From Bacteroidota bacterium (lineage in GTDB: Bacteria; Bacteroidota; Rhodothermia; Rhodothermales; Rubricoccaceae), in contig JBCBNX010000007.1 of NCBI GenBank assembly GCA_039821555.1, positions 61,356 through 125,355 of the forward strand: a stretch of DNA of 64,000 bases, read 5' to 3'. Within the stretch, counting starts at the first letter, position 1, and the number at the start of each line of letters is the position of its first letter. Below, piece by piece: positions 7,969 to 16,907 of this stretch. The translations under genes and the position numbers were made by a program. The notes beneath the pieces were generated by a model. That model did not search any database. It was not told the DNA's origin and saw only the letters and a list, made by a program, of their open reading frames with translations.

Positions 7969-8304
7969 TCACTGGCATCCTCGCACAAACGGCCACGACT
8001 GCACTGCATGCCACGGAAATCCGTGTAGCGTGTGGTAGATGCCGACCGATGCAAGCGACCCATGCTCCTGCTCGACGAACCATTGACCAGCCCAACACAG
8101 CGAAAAGCCTGGCACGAGCGACACCGTGCTCTTCAGCGGCACGACCTCGGCCCCATCCTCGTACGTCCCGAGGTCAGCACGTACCCGCTCACGCACCGGT
8201 ACGACGCTGCGGCTCCTGCGGCAATAGACGCCACTGTAGCGAACCTCAAGGACAGCGAGGGCCTCGGCGAGCGTGATGCCTTCGATAGGGAGCGGGCGTG
8301 ACAT
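7969..8304 (-). CDS. hypothetical protein
   Basis: 111 residues, unrecognised. It starts MSRPLPIEGITLAEALAVLEV and contains a basic stretch (YCRRSRSVVPVRERVRADL) followed by a Trp/Phe-rich part. No signal peptide or membrane helix is evident. It lies 48 bp downstream of the 139-aa gene on the same strand, so the two probably form a small operon, and it converges with the secreted-protein gene that ends at 7961. Coding evidence is only moderate: an open frame of typical composition in a gap otherwise without genes. Confidence 0.45.
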   Translation of the reverse strand: MSRPLPIEGITLAEALAVLEVRYSGVYCRRSRSVVPVRERVRADLGTYEDGAEVVPLKSTVSLVPGFSLCWAGQWFVEQEHGSLASVGIYHTLHGFPWHAVQSWPFVRGCQ

Positions 8305-8352
8305 GGCGGAAGGAGCGCTCCCAGGGTGACACCCACCCTGTCATGCCTCGGC

Positions 8353-8772
8353 CTACGCCGCGCCCACAGGACGACCGGGCACGAGAGCGATCGGTGCCTC
8401 ACCTGGCACGCCTAGCCGCCGCGCTGCCTCCGTGTAGAGAGTCCACGTCTGGACGTCGTCGGCTCCGTCGAGCTTGTAGAGCGCCCGTAGCGTCTCACGA
8501 GCAAGCTCAGCAGCATCATCGTACCACTCCGGCATGACACAGTAGCCCTCCACGTCCACGAGGGCTTCCTTGATGGTCGTAGCGGGGGCGAACACCCGTC
8601 GGCCGGTGCGGAGGCGCACCGCCGCCCGTAGCGCCTCGCTCACGGCGTCGCCGTCGGTGTAGGGTGACACGGTCCCGTCTCGTGCTTCGCAGTCGCCCTG
8701 CGCACGCTGGTGCCTCCCAGCGCGGAGCCAGAGGTTGGGGACGGAGAGCGGTCGGTCGAGGTCGAAGGTCAT
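8353..8772 (-). CDS. hypothetical protein
   Basis: 139 residues, soluble, unrecognised. It begins MTFDLDRPLSVPNLWLRAG and has a helical middle (DAVSEALRAAVRLRTGRRVF) and a second helical block (DDAAELARETLRALYKLDG). No signal peptide. It is the first gene of a two-gene minus-strand unit and is divergent from the T9SS-exported nuclease gene that starts at 8909; the 136-bp gap must hold both promoters. Role unknown; it could be a small regulator or a partner of the 111-aa product. Confidence 0.6.
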   Translation of the reverse strand: MTFDLDRPLSVPNLWLRAGRHQRAQGDCEARDGTVSPYTDGDAVSEALRAAVRLRTGRRVFAPATTIKEALVDVEGYCVMPEWYDDAAELARETLRALYKLDGADDVQTWTLYTEAARRLGVPGEAPIALVPGRPVGAA

Positions 8773-8908
8773 GGCCCAAGGTAGGGATACACAGCATCCA
8801 TACTACCCATTTCGCTTTGTGCTTAGTATCCTCCGGCCTATACCGAACGGCACTACTAGCACCGCCCTAGACGGCACGCGCTCGTTTCCCAACGTCACCC
8901 CGCTGCTG

Positions 8909-11653
8909 ATGCATCGCTTCCTGCTTGCTCTCGCCTTTCTTGCCCTGGGGCTCCCTCGTATCGCTGCCGCGCAGACGTGCGAAGGGACCTATGAGCTCAC
9001 CAGTCAAGAGGCCGTGGACAGCTTTGCCTGCACGCATGTGGAAGGCACACTCACCATCCGCGCAGACAACGGCCCCATTACGAGCCTAGCGGGCCTGAGC
9101 GAACTCGAATCCGTCACCCGCTCTTTCACGATTCTCCTGACGAACGACCTAGTCACGCTTGACGGGCTTGGGAGTCTTACCTCTGTTGGGGACAGCTTCT
9201 CTCTGAACGACAACGCCCTGCTGAGAAATGTAGATGGGCTCCACAGCCTCCAGGAAGTCGGCGGTCTCGGCATCTACTACAACGACTCCCTCGAAAACCT
9301 CGACGGGTTCGCCTCCCTGGCGCTGCTGGACGGAGACGCATTTATCCAGTTCAACCCCGCTCTCACGAGCGTTGATGGACTGGCCTCGGTCTCGTTCCGG
9401 CGTCCAGGCTTTGGCATCTTCATCTCGGATAGTCCGCTCCTGTCGGAGTGCGCGTGTGGCCTCTATCGTCTCATCGCAGCAGGTGCGAGCATCAATCTTG
9501 GCTCGAATGGCTCCGGCTGTAGCGACCCCGTTGACGTGATGGCCCCTGCCCAGGGCCAGTGCGAGCGGAATGCCCGGCCTGCACCTGGCGACCTCGCCAT
9601 CGTGGGGTTCAACGCCGATGACCCGGATGCGTTTGCATTCGCTGCGCTCTCGCCTCTCGCCGAAGGCACCGAACTCCGCTTCACCGACAACGGCTGGCAG
9701 GCCAGGGGTGGCTTTCGTGCAAGCGAGGGCACGTTCATCTATACGGTCCCCTCAGGTGGACTCGACCCCGGCACTGTCGTTTCCGTCGAAGGCCCTTCAG
9801 GCGTTTCGTTTTCAGCCTCCGGTGACCAAGTCCTCGCCTACGTTGGCTCGGAGGACACTCCGTCTTTCCTCTACGCGCTCAACGTCGAAGGGGATGTTTG
9901 GCAAGCAAACGCCACCTCGTCCAATACCTCGGCCCTTCCTCCAGGACTGCTCAACGGTAGGACGGCTCTCGCCGTGGACGAGCGCGACAACGTCACCTAC
10001 GATGGACCAATCATGGGTAGCCGCAGCGAGCTACTAGCGGCCATCTCTGACCCTGAGAACTGGTCGGGCAGCGATAGTGACCGCCAGTCCTTTCCCGCTG
10101 CATTCACTGTGCTCGATCAAGGGGGCAACGTGCCCCCCTTCTTTGCGCATGCTCTCTCCGACCGGCGGGTCGCGGCCGAGAGCGGTTTTATCTTCGACTA
10201 CGACGCGCTAGACACCGACGGTGATGCCCTCACGTACCGCCTCATCGAGGCCCCAGAGCGAGCGAGCATTGATGCCGCTGGCCGCTTCACCTGGACGCCG
10301 ACCATCACGCAAGCGGATCAAGCGTTCACCGTCACGGTCGAAGCGAGCGACGGACAGACTCAGGTCCAGACAACAGCAGAGCTCACGGTCTTCAATGACA
10401 TCCCAAACCGTCCGCCGTTCTTCGCGCTGGCACCCCAGGCGGGTATTCTGACTGGCAGCCCTGTGACGTTCGAGGCTGATGACCCCGACAGCAACCCGGT
10501 CACCTTCGAGCTTACCAGCGGACCCGAGGGCGCGACCCTCAGCACCTCGGGTGAGCTTCAGTGGACAAGTCCCCCCGATGCGTTTGGTGTCTACGAGTTC
10601 GTCATCGTTGCCAGTGACGGCACGCTCACAGCGTCTCACACCTTCTTTGGTGGGGTGATGGGTTCTGCTTCGATCAGCGGCACTCTTGAAGAAGCCCGTG
10701 AGCAACTTCGAGAGACGTACTCAGCACGGACGCTAGGCTCCATCGATGCACGAGACACCCTCTACGCTGTAGTGGAGGCCGACGCGGACGGCTTCGTGCG
10801 AGGCATCTACACTGACTTCGCGGTAGAGCTGCCCCCTGATGTTGACCCGTCGTTGCACCTCTTCAACAACGGCATGAACGCGGAGCACGTCTGGCCCCGG
10901 TCTCTTGGTATGGGAGAGGAGCCCCAGGTGAGCGACATGTATGGACTCTACCCGGCGCGGGCGAGTGTCAACTCAGCGCGTGGCAACAACCCCTACAGCG
11001 ACATCGATGACGATCTAGCCACAGCCTGGTATTACCTAGACCAATCCCAGTCGGAGCCGCCTACTGTAGACCGAGACCTCTGGAGTGAGGCCGCCTCGGG
11101 TGCGTTTGAGCCGAGGGAGTCGGTCAAGGGAGACATCGCCCGCGCGCTCATGTATATCCACTCGGTTTATGAGCCTGCAATCGGCACTGCTGCGGACGAC
11201 TTCTTCTTTGACAGACTCGTCCAATTTGCACTCTGGAGCCTGCAAGACCCGGTTTCCCCAGAGGAGGTGCTACGGACAGCGCGGATTGCGAAGTACCAGG
11301 GCAACATCAACCCGTACCTCTTCGACGAAGACCTCTGGGTTCAGGCATACCAGATCTCGATCCCCAATACCGAGGCTGATGCAGCGCGGGGGTTTGCGCT
11401 CTCGACTGCTCACCCCAATCCCGCAAGTAGTACCACACAGTTTCTCCTAGAGGTCGAGTCCACGCAAGAGGTCCGGGTAGACGTCTTCGACATGCTCGGA
11501 CGGCACGTGGCGACCCTGCACGACGGTCTGCTTGCCGCAGGCACAGCGCGCCGCCTGAGCGTCAGCGTTGGCGAACTCTCCAGCGGCCTCTACGTGTGCC
11601 GTGCGTTGGGTGCCTCCATGATAGAGACACAGCGCTTCATGGTCGCTCATTGA
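8909..11653 (+). CDS. exported L-domain / Ig-like / endonuclease I protein with T9SS sorting signal
   Basis: 914 residues. Order of parts: Sec signal peptide (about 1-22, ending AAAQ); leucine-rich receptor L-domain-like repeats (about 45-185, recurring LxSLxGLxSL with an N-rich strand pattern) closed by a Cys-rich segment; an unnamed domain (about 225-395, APGDLAIVGFNADDPDAFAF); two cadherin/Ig-like domains (about 405-590, with NRPPFF starts); an endonuclease I (EndA/Vvn-type His-Me finger) domain at about 600-820 with NAEHVWPRS (H660 the candidate general base) and the LYPARASVNSARGNNPY strand; and a C-terminal T9SS type A sorting domain (about 829-914, HPNPASSTTQF ... LSSGLYVCR). It should be a nonspecific nuclease exported through the outer membrane and attached at the surface. 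The start at 8909 gives the signal peptide. Located in the integrated element, it depends on the host T9SS. Confidence 0.88.
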   Translation: MHRFLLALAFLALGLPRIAAAQTCEGTYELTSQEAVDSFACTHVEGTLTIRADNGPITSLAGLSELESVTRSFTILLTNDLVTLDGLGSLTSVGDSFSLNDNALLRNVDGLHSLQEVGGLGIYYNDSLENLDGFASLALLDGDAFIQFNPALTSVDGLASVSFRRPGFGIFISDSPLLSECACGLYRLIAAGASINLGSNGSGCSDPVDVMAPAQGQCERNARPAPGDLAIVGFNADDPDAFAFAALSPLAEGTELRFTDNGWQARGGFRASEGTFIYTVPSGGLDPGTVVSVEGPSGVSFSASGDQVLAYVGSEDTPSFLYALNVEGDVWQANATSSNTSALPPGLLNGRTALAVDERDNVTYDGPIMGSRSELLAAISDPENWSGSDSDRQSFPAAFTVLDQGGNVPPFFAHALSDRRVAAESGFIFDYDALDTDGDALTYRLIEAPERASIDAAGRFTWTPTITQADQAFTVTVEASDGQTQVQTTAELTVFNDIPNRPPFFALAPQAGILTGSPVTFEADDPDSNPVTFELTSGPEGATLSTSGELQWTSPPDAFGVYEFVIVASDGTLTASHTFFGGVMGSASISGTLEEAREQLRETYSARTLGSIDARDTLYAVVEADADGFVRGIYTDFAVELPPDVDPSLHLFNNGMNAEHVWPRSLGMGEEPQVSDMYGLYPARASVNSARGNNPYSDIDDDLATAWYYLDQSQSEPPTVDRDLWSEAASGAFEPRESVKGDIARALMYIHSVYEPAIGTAADDFFFDRLVQFALWSLQDPVSPEEVLRTARIAKYQGNINPYLFDEDLWVQAYQISIPNTEADAARGFALSTAHPNPASSTTQFLLEVESTQEVRVDVFDMLGRHVATLHDGLLAAGTARRLSVSVGELSSGLYVCRALGASMIETQRFMVAH

Positions 11654-11871
11654 TCTCAACCAATTGCCTGCACGCCGCTCCGAGCAATTTCACCTACAGG
11701 TAGGCACCGCAGACTCAATCAGGTCACTCTGCCATCTCTACCCGGTCACGAGGGCTACCCCATGACGAAGGGGTTTCGTTGGAAACCCCATGACACTCGG
11801 TTTCTTCGGGAAACCCCATGGAGCGCCGATAGCGCTGGGATCCCCATGAAGCCTGGAGCAGTGAGCGAGCG
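11654..11871. other. intergenic region with two related hairpins
   Basis: GGGGTTTC (11770-11777) pairs perfectly with GAAACCCC (11782-11789). About 22 bp further a second, related hairpin (GGTTTC, TTCG loop, GAAACC) ends at about 11816. The motif GAAACCCCATG occurs twice and a degenerate third copy follows near 11830. The region separates convergent genes and may act as a bidirectional terminator, or it may be a recombination scar. No gene seen. Confidence 0.5.
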
Positions 11872-12240
11872 TCAGTGACTCTCCGAGGAAGCCTCTTGGG
11901 TAGGACGCTTGCGGAAGTACCAGTCTAGTCCTCGCTTGGGTCTTTCGTCGCGGATCGCCCCTAGCCTCTTCAAGCCTGCGAACGTAGGCCGAGGATCGCG
12001 CTCCCACTCTCGACGCAGTTCCTCCAGTTCTGCTGCGTGCTCTTCCTGCGTCTGTCCTCTCCGTCGGTAGATCGCGAGGGGCCCACCGGGCTGAGACAGC
12101 TTGCATCGAGACCGCACAAGCTGCGCGTCCTCGTCGGTGCGGACTACGAAGGTCCCTTTCCCTGAAAGCGCAGCATTGAGGTCCGCCTCTTGGGTGTCCA
12201 TTTGCTTCTCCAGTCGGTCGAGTCGGGTCTTGAGTCTCAT
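11872..12240 (-). CDS. hypothetical phage-type small protein
   Basis: 122 residues, highly charged. It starts with an amphipathic helix (MRLKTRLDRLEKQMDTQEADL) and then has a segment about a possible ligand-binding strand (GTFVVRTDEDAQLV) and a basic tail (RDERPKRGLDWYFRKRP). The ATG at 12240 is used; a TTG at 12264, three bases after the upstream stop, would add eight residues. Small charged proteins of this layout often sit beside terminase genes in tailed-phage genomes. It is the last gene of the long minus-strand operon. Function not established. Confidence 0.55.
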   Translation of the reverse strand: MRLKTRLDRLEKQMDTQEADLNAALSGKGTFVVRTDEDAQLVRSRCKLSQPGGPLAIYRRRGQTQEEHAAELEELRREWERDPRPTFAGLKRLGAIRDERPKRGLDWYFRKRPTQEASSESH

Positions 12241-12264
12241 CGGTTCATCGTGGATGTCGAGCAA

Positions 12265-12582
12265 CTAGGCCGCTGCCCGTGGTTGTTGGAATGAGGCACT
12301 GGCCTTTCCTTCGGCGAGGGCCTTCTCGACGGCGTCAAGCCGCGCTTCGAGCTCGGCTGCCTCTACCACCTTCACGTAGGTCCCAGAAGCCTGCACGAGG
12401 GCGTGCGTAGCCTTGAGTACCTGGGCTGCGTCCTCGCTCTCGGTCAGCTTCTCGACGCGCTCAATGGCGCTCCACAAGACAGTACGTAGGTCGTCGAGCG
12501 TGCCTGAGTCTTCGGCACGCTGGCGACGCTTCGCAGCCTTGCCTCGGCGGGCACGTGCAGCATCAGGGTTGGGGTTAGCCAT
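12265..12582 (-). CDS. hypothetical protein, possibly small-terminase-like
   Basis: 105 residues. It opens NPDAARARRGKAAKRRQRAEDSG, then LRTVLWSAIERVEKL, VLKATHALVQASGTYVKVVE and AAELEARLDAVEKAL. This helical architecture, a basic N terminus followed by a conserved-looking A-L-x-Q-A-x-x-x-Y-x-K-V segment, recalls small proteins found just ahead of large terminase genes in phages. That comparison is from memory and unverified. A large terminase is not present downstream, where the next gene is on the opposite strand. The gene lies 29 bp after the 1415-aa gene. Confidence 0.6.
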   Translation of the reverse strand: MANPNPDAARARRGKAAKRRQRAEDSGTLDDLRTVLWSAIERVEKLTESEDAAQVLKATHALVQASGTYVKVVEAAELEARLDAVEKALAEGKASASFQQPRAAA

Positions 12583-12611
12583 GTGTCTGGTCTTTCAGTG
12601 AGGGGGGGGGG

Positions 12612-15600
12612 CTATTCGGAACCGTCGTTGGACTCGTTGCTGCTCGAAGCCCTGGCACCGTCCGGCTCGATGCCGAAGGTGCGGAGTGCCTCGCGGGCCT
12701 TGTCCTCGCTGATCGCGCCTGTGGCCCTGCGCCATGCGACGTACGCCTCGACCTCTTCGCGCTGCATCTCAGTGAGCAACTCCTCCAGCGCAGCACGGCG
12801 GCGCGTGAGCGTCCGCACTTCGGCGTTCGCGTTCCTTGCAGCGGCACGCTTCTGGCGTCCACTGCCGAGGCGGGACACGTCGAGGGGGCGCACCTGCCCG
12901 GCTCGCACGGCGGCGGCGGTCTCCTCGCTCGTGGCGGCGCGGAGGATGCGCTCGGCGCGGTCCTCGCTTGTGCCGAGGTTGAGAGCGGCCTGGTAGTCAT
13001 CGCCTGCTGTCTCGAAGGCGCGGCGGCGTGCCTCTAGCGCCACGGTGAGGGCTTCGGTCATCTCCTCATCGGTCGGCTCCTCAGCCTGCGTCAGGAGTGT
13101 CGAGAGCCGCCCCGACGAGGCCGAGAGCGCACGTTGCAGTGCAAGACCTCGGTAGCTGAAGCCCCGGCGCACGTCGAGCGTCTGCACCCTGGATCCTGTC
13201 AGGTAGGCCCGTGCCTCGTCGGCGAGCGCGTACTTGCGTCCGAGGCGCGTCTCCTGGTCCTCAGTCGCCGTCTGGAGCCGCCGCGCCTGCTGGAGGAGGC
13301 CCGGCTCGATGCCCTCGTAGAGGTGCGTGAGGACAGCCTCCGTCCATGCCTCGGGGCGGTCAGCGTCGTAGACCTCGCGCCCGTACTCGTCGCGGTTGCG
13401 CAGCACGTCGAGCATGCGGCCTGCGAGGATGTCCTCGCTCGTGAAGGGAGCCAACAGCGGCTTCGTAGCGTCGAGCGAGAGCCTAAGGAGGTCCGTGTCG
13501 GTGAGCGGCTCACCTGGGGCGCGTTCCATGCCACGCACGACGGCGATCACGGGCTCGCGCAGGATCGCGTGCGGGTCGGTATAGCCGAGGTTGGTGTAGC
13601 GTAGGTCCTCAGAGCTGCCCGGCTGGCCCGTGCCGTCCTTCCAGAAGACGAGGGTGCCGTTGCGGTCCCACGAGGGTAGGAGGCGGCGGGCGTCGCGCTC
13701 GTCGTCCTCGGTCAGCCCTGAGAAGGCGAGCGCGCCCGTGGCCGCAGCCCCGGTGATGGTGGCCTGGGTGAGGACACCGGCGGCGCGAGAGAGACCGATC
13801 GGGCGGCGGCGAGGGTCCGCGAGGTCGTCGCGCACGAGGCGCAGCGTGTGGTACGTCGTGCGGAAGACCTCGGCGGGGAACGAGACGAACGGCCCGAAGA
13901 AAGGCAGGCGTCGGAGCTTCTGCACGGCCTGGGGCACCTTCGAGTAGGTCGGGTACGTGTCGCGCACGACGCGCGCCGCGATACGGTCGAGGGCCTGGGC
14001 GCTCGCTTGGGGCAGCGCTCGGGCGTAGCGGGCGCGCTCCATCTCGAAGGCGTAGACCTTCCATGCGGCGTCTCCGGCCTGGTAGAGGCGCGTGGCCAAC
14101 TCCACGGAGGTACGACCGGCCTGCTTCGCCTTCGCGCCGATGCTGGTGCTCTGGTTCGGCAACGTGGCAGCCCCCGTTGCGATCAGCCCCGCGTCGGCGA
14201 AGATACCTGCGAGGTCACCGGCGCGCACGGACTCGTCAAGCACGCCCAGTCGGGCGAGGCGCTCGGCGTAGGCCCGGCGCTTCTCGCCTGACCCTCTCCC
14301 CTTCTGCAGTTCGCTCCACGTCGTTTTCGCAGCCTCGACAGCGGCACGCGGCGTATCCCGCCCGAGATGCCCCTGCATGACAGCGAAGCCCACGTTGCCG
14401 AGCACGTTGCGCACCTGCGTGAGAGGCGAGAGCACGGTCTTGCCGAACTTCACGCCGGCCGTCGCCTGGAGGATGAGTGCGGGGATGCGGGAGGCGCGGG
14501 GCGACTCGACCTCACCGAGGGCGCGGGCAATCTCCGGCGTCGTGTAGAGGCCCCTCAGCGGAGCGCCTACGGTGGTCCCCAGCTTGTCCACGGGCGTCGT
14601 GTAGAGCGTGCCGTCGGGCCCTTGGGTGGGCTGATCGTAGAGGAAGCGGCCGTTTCCGTCTGCTGCCCCTGCCTGGCGCACCTGGTCGAAGAAGTCGCGT
14701 TCGGCGGCGAGGCTGCCCAGCTCGGCCATCGCGGCGGCGTAGGACGCGCGGGCGTCGTTCGACTCGCCGAGGTAGGCGCGCAGCACCGAGGGGAGCGGAG
14801 CCGAGGCGGCTTGCTGGATACGCTTGGGCGCGATCCGCTGGGCGGTGAGGTGGCGTAGCGGACTCGACGCCTCGCCTTCGAGCATGGCACCGAGGAGGCC
14901 GTCGACCTCGGCGGGGGTGCGGTCGGGGTACTTCGAGGCGAGGAGCGCACGGGCGCGGTGCTTCACGTCGTCCGGCACCGTGGCCGCCCAGTCGGGATCA
15001 GAACCCGCACGGAAGCGCGGGCGGATGAACGCGCCTCCATTGGCGTCGAGTGCCGCCTCTGCGGTCCCATCGAGCACGCCCGCACGGATGAGGCGGCGGC
15101 TGAGAGCTTCGGCCTGGCGGCGCATGGCGACGACGACCGGCTGCACCGAGGGCGGGAGCGTGTCGATTCCCCGCCCCGTCCTGACAGCCTCATCGAGTGC
15201 GGTGCGGGTCTCAGCGTCGAGGTCGTCCGGCTTGGTGCCGTAGCCCTCGCGTACGGCGCGGTCGAAGTCGGCAAGGGTGGCAGCGGTGCGTTTCACGAGG
15301 GCCGACTCCTCACCCTCGGCGGCGGTGCTCGCCTCGTAGGCGGGCTGGGGGAGGTCGCCCCGGCTGCGCAGAGACGCGCGAGTGCGGTCCACGGCGTGGC
15401 GCGTGAGGCGGACCACGCCGTCCGGCACGACGGCACCGGCGGCGCGAGGTGGGTTGTCGACGAGTCCCTCGGCCTCGCTCACTGCGCCCTCCGGCACGAC
15501 CGGAGCCTCGTCCGACCTCGTGGGCGTCTCAGTGGCTACGCTCGCCTCAGCGACGTCTGGAGCGCCAAGCGCGCGGGCGTTCGCGGCGATGATCTCGACG

Positions 15601-16859
15601 GGAGCCTGGGCGAGTTCGCCGAGTCCTTCGGCAAGGACCTCGCCGGGGCGTAGCTCGCCGTCTACGACCTGCTGACGCGCGGCCTCGCCTGCCATGCCGA
15701 GCGTGCCCCCCGCTGTGGCCTGGGTGGCGGCGTTGCCGAGGCGACGTGCGACGGTGCGACCGGGCACGAGGGTCTTCCCCGCTACGCCCATCGAGGCGGC
15801 ATCGGCGGCTCCGATGATCGTGGCTCCCTCGCGTGCGCGTGCGTGCGCGCGTGACACGCGCGCGGGATCGGCGGCGATGGCCTGGGCGAGCGCTTCGGGG
15901 TCGGTCGGGTCGATGCCCTCCGCTTCGAGCGCGGCCAGGAAGTTCGCGCTGTAGTCGGTGGCTCCACTCGCGGTGCCTCCCGCAATGGCAGCGCCAGCAG
16001 GACCACCGGCAAGACCCCCGGCTCCGGCAGCCGCAAGCGACGGCACGGCACTCGGCGCACTGCCGAGCACGACCTCGGCCGCAACACCGGCGGGGTTGAC
16101 CCGCAGGGCGTCGACAGCCCCACCGAACGTCTCCGCCTCCAGCATGGCGCGCGTGGCGGGGCTGGTGGGTGCGGTCTCCTCCGTTGCCTGGAGGCGGGCG
16201 TCTACGTCGGCCACGTCTTCCGTGCCGGTGCCGAGTTGCTCGCGGAGGTCAGCGATGAGGGTGCGGCGCTCCTCGGCAGGCATACCGCGGTAGACCACGA
16301 CGTCCATCGGGTGCATGCCGAGGTTGGCCGGGATCGGTCCCCCTGCCTCGACGGCTTCGAGCGCGGCAAGGCGGCGCACGGTGCTGCCGAGTTGCCCCTC
16401 TTCGCGGAGCTTGCGCAGGTTGAGCACGCCCCGTTGCACGCGAGCCGATAGCCGCTCCAGTGCGGTCGTCTCGGCGTTGTACGTCGCCTCGTCCACTCGG
16501 AGGCGCTGGCCGGGGTCGGTCGGCTCCGGGGCGCTCACGGCCTCCTGGGGGCCACGGACAGCGCGGTAGGCAGGCACGTCGGCGAGGACGGAGCCGCGTG
16601 GCATCGGCGCAGGGAGGTCCTGCTCCTCGACACCCACCTCGTCGTAGAGCGCTGGGCGATGGGCACGGACGAGCGGTGCGGCCGCTCGCGGCGTTGGTGA
16701 GTCTCCGCTCGGTGGGTCACCTTGCGGTGGGTCACTGCTCGGTGGGTCACCACCTTGTGGGTCCGGGAGTGTGGCGAGGAGCGCACCGAGGCGTTCGGCT
16801 AGGGGGCGCTTTCGTGGGCGTGCCGCTGTCGAGCGCGGCGGCTGAGGAGGGGTCAGCAT
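12612..16859 (-). CDS. giant phage-type protein (large polyvalent / virion-interior-like)
   Basis: 1415 residues. The N terminus is Pro-rich with short repeats (GDPPSSDPPQGDPPSGD, about 36-54). Next comes an Ala/Gly-rich, membrane-active-looking stretch (about 260-400, e.g. SLAAAGAGGLAGGPAGAAIA). The C-terminal half is helical and includes LSPLTQVRNVLGNVGFAV (about 810-830), a block RRLPFFGPFVSFPAEVFR (about 980) and hydrophobic LTQATITGAAATGALAF (about 1035). This recalls the large polyvalent-protein-associated domains (LPD38-like) and internal or ejection proteins of phages. Such proteins cross the host envelope with the DNA in podoviruses. No catalytic motif is identified. It follows the 361-aa gene by 48 bp and belongs to the same operon. 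High confidence that it is a gene; moderate for its class. Confidence 0.8.
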   Translation of the reverse strand: MLTPPQPPRSTAARPRKRPLAERLGALLATLPDPQGGDPPSSDPPQGDPPSGDSPTPRAAAPLVRAHRPALYDEVGVEEQDLPAPMPRGSVLADVPAYRAVRGPQEAVSAPEPTDPGQRLRVDEATYNAETTALERLSARVQRGVLNLRKLREEGQLGSTVRRLAALEAVEAGGPIPANLGMHPMDVVVYRGMPAEERRTLIADLREQLGTGTEDVADVDARLQATEETAPTSPATRAMLEAETFGGAVDALRVNPAGVAAEVVLGSAPSAVPSLAAAGAGGLAGGPAGAAIAGGTASGATDYSANFLAALEAEGIDPTDPEALAQAIAADPARVSRAHARAREGATIIGAADAASMGVAGKTLVPGRTVARRLGNAATQATAGGTLGMAGEAARQQVVDGELRPGEVLAEGLGELAQAPVEIIAANARALGAPDVAEASVATETPTRSDEAPVVPEGAVSEAEGLVDNPPRAAGAVVPDGVVRLTRHAVDRTRASLRSRGDLPQPAYEASTAAEGEESALVKRTAATLADFDRAVREGYGTKPDDLDAETRTALDEAVRTGRGIDTLPPSVQPVVVAMRRQAEALSRRLIRAGVLDGTAEAALDANGGAFIRPRFRAGSDPDWAATVPDDVKHRARALLASKYPDRTPAEVDGLLGAMLEGEASSPLRHLTAQRIAPKRIQQAASAPLPSVLRAYLGESNDARASYAAAMAELGSLAAERDFFDQVRQAGAADGNGRFLYDQPTQGPDGTLYTTPVDKLGTTVGAPLRGLYTTPEIARALGEVESPRASRIPALILQATAGVKFGKTVLSPLTQVRNVLGNVGFAVMQGHLGRDTPRAAVEAAKTTWSELQKGRGSGEKRRAYAERLARLGVLDESVRAGDLAGIFADAGLIATGAATLPNQSTSIGAKAKQAGRTSVELATRLYQAGDAAWKVYAFEMERARYARALPQASAQALDRIAARVVRDTYPTYSKVPQAVQKLRRLPFFGPFVSFPAEVFRTTYHTLRLVRDDLADPRRRPIGLSRAAGVLTQATITGAAATGALAFSGLTEDDERDARRLLPSWDRNGTLVFWKDGTGQPGSSEDLRYTNLGYTDPHAILREPVIAVVRGMERAPGEPLTDTDLLRLSLDATKPLLAPFTSEDILAGRMLDVLRNRDEYGREVYDADRPEAWTEAVLTHLYEGIEPGLLQQARRLQTATEDQETRLGRKYALADEARAYLTGSRVQTLDVRRGFSYRGLALQRALSASSGRLSTLLTQAEEPTDEEMTEALTVALEARRRAFETAGDDYQAALNLGTSEDRAERILRAATSEETAAAVRAGQVRPLDVSRLGSGRQKRAAARNANAEVRTLTRRRAALEELLTEMQREEVEAYVAWRRATGAISEDKAREALRTFGIEPDGARASSSNESNDGSE

Positions 16860-16907
16860 AGCCGTTATACAGTTGTATACCAGAAAAAAGAACGAGGGAG
16901 GCCGAGC

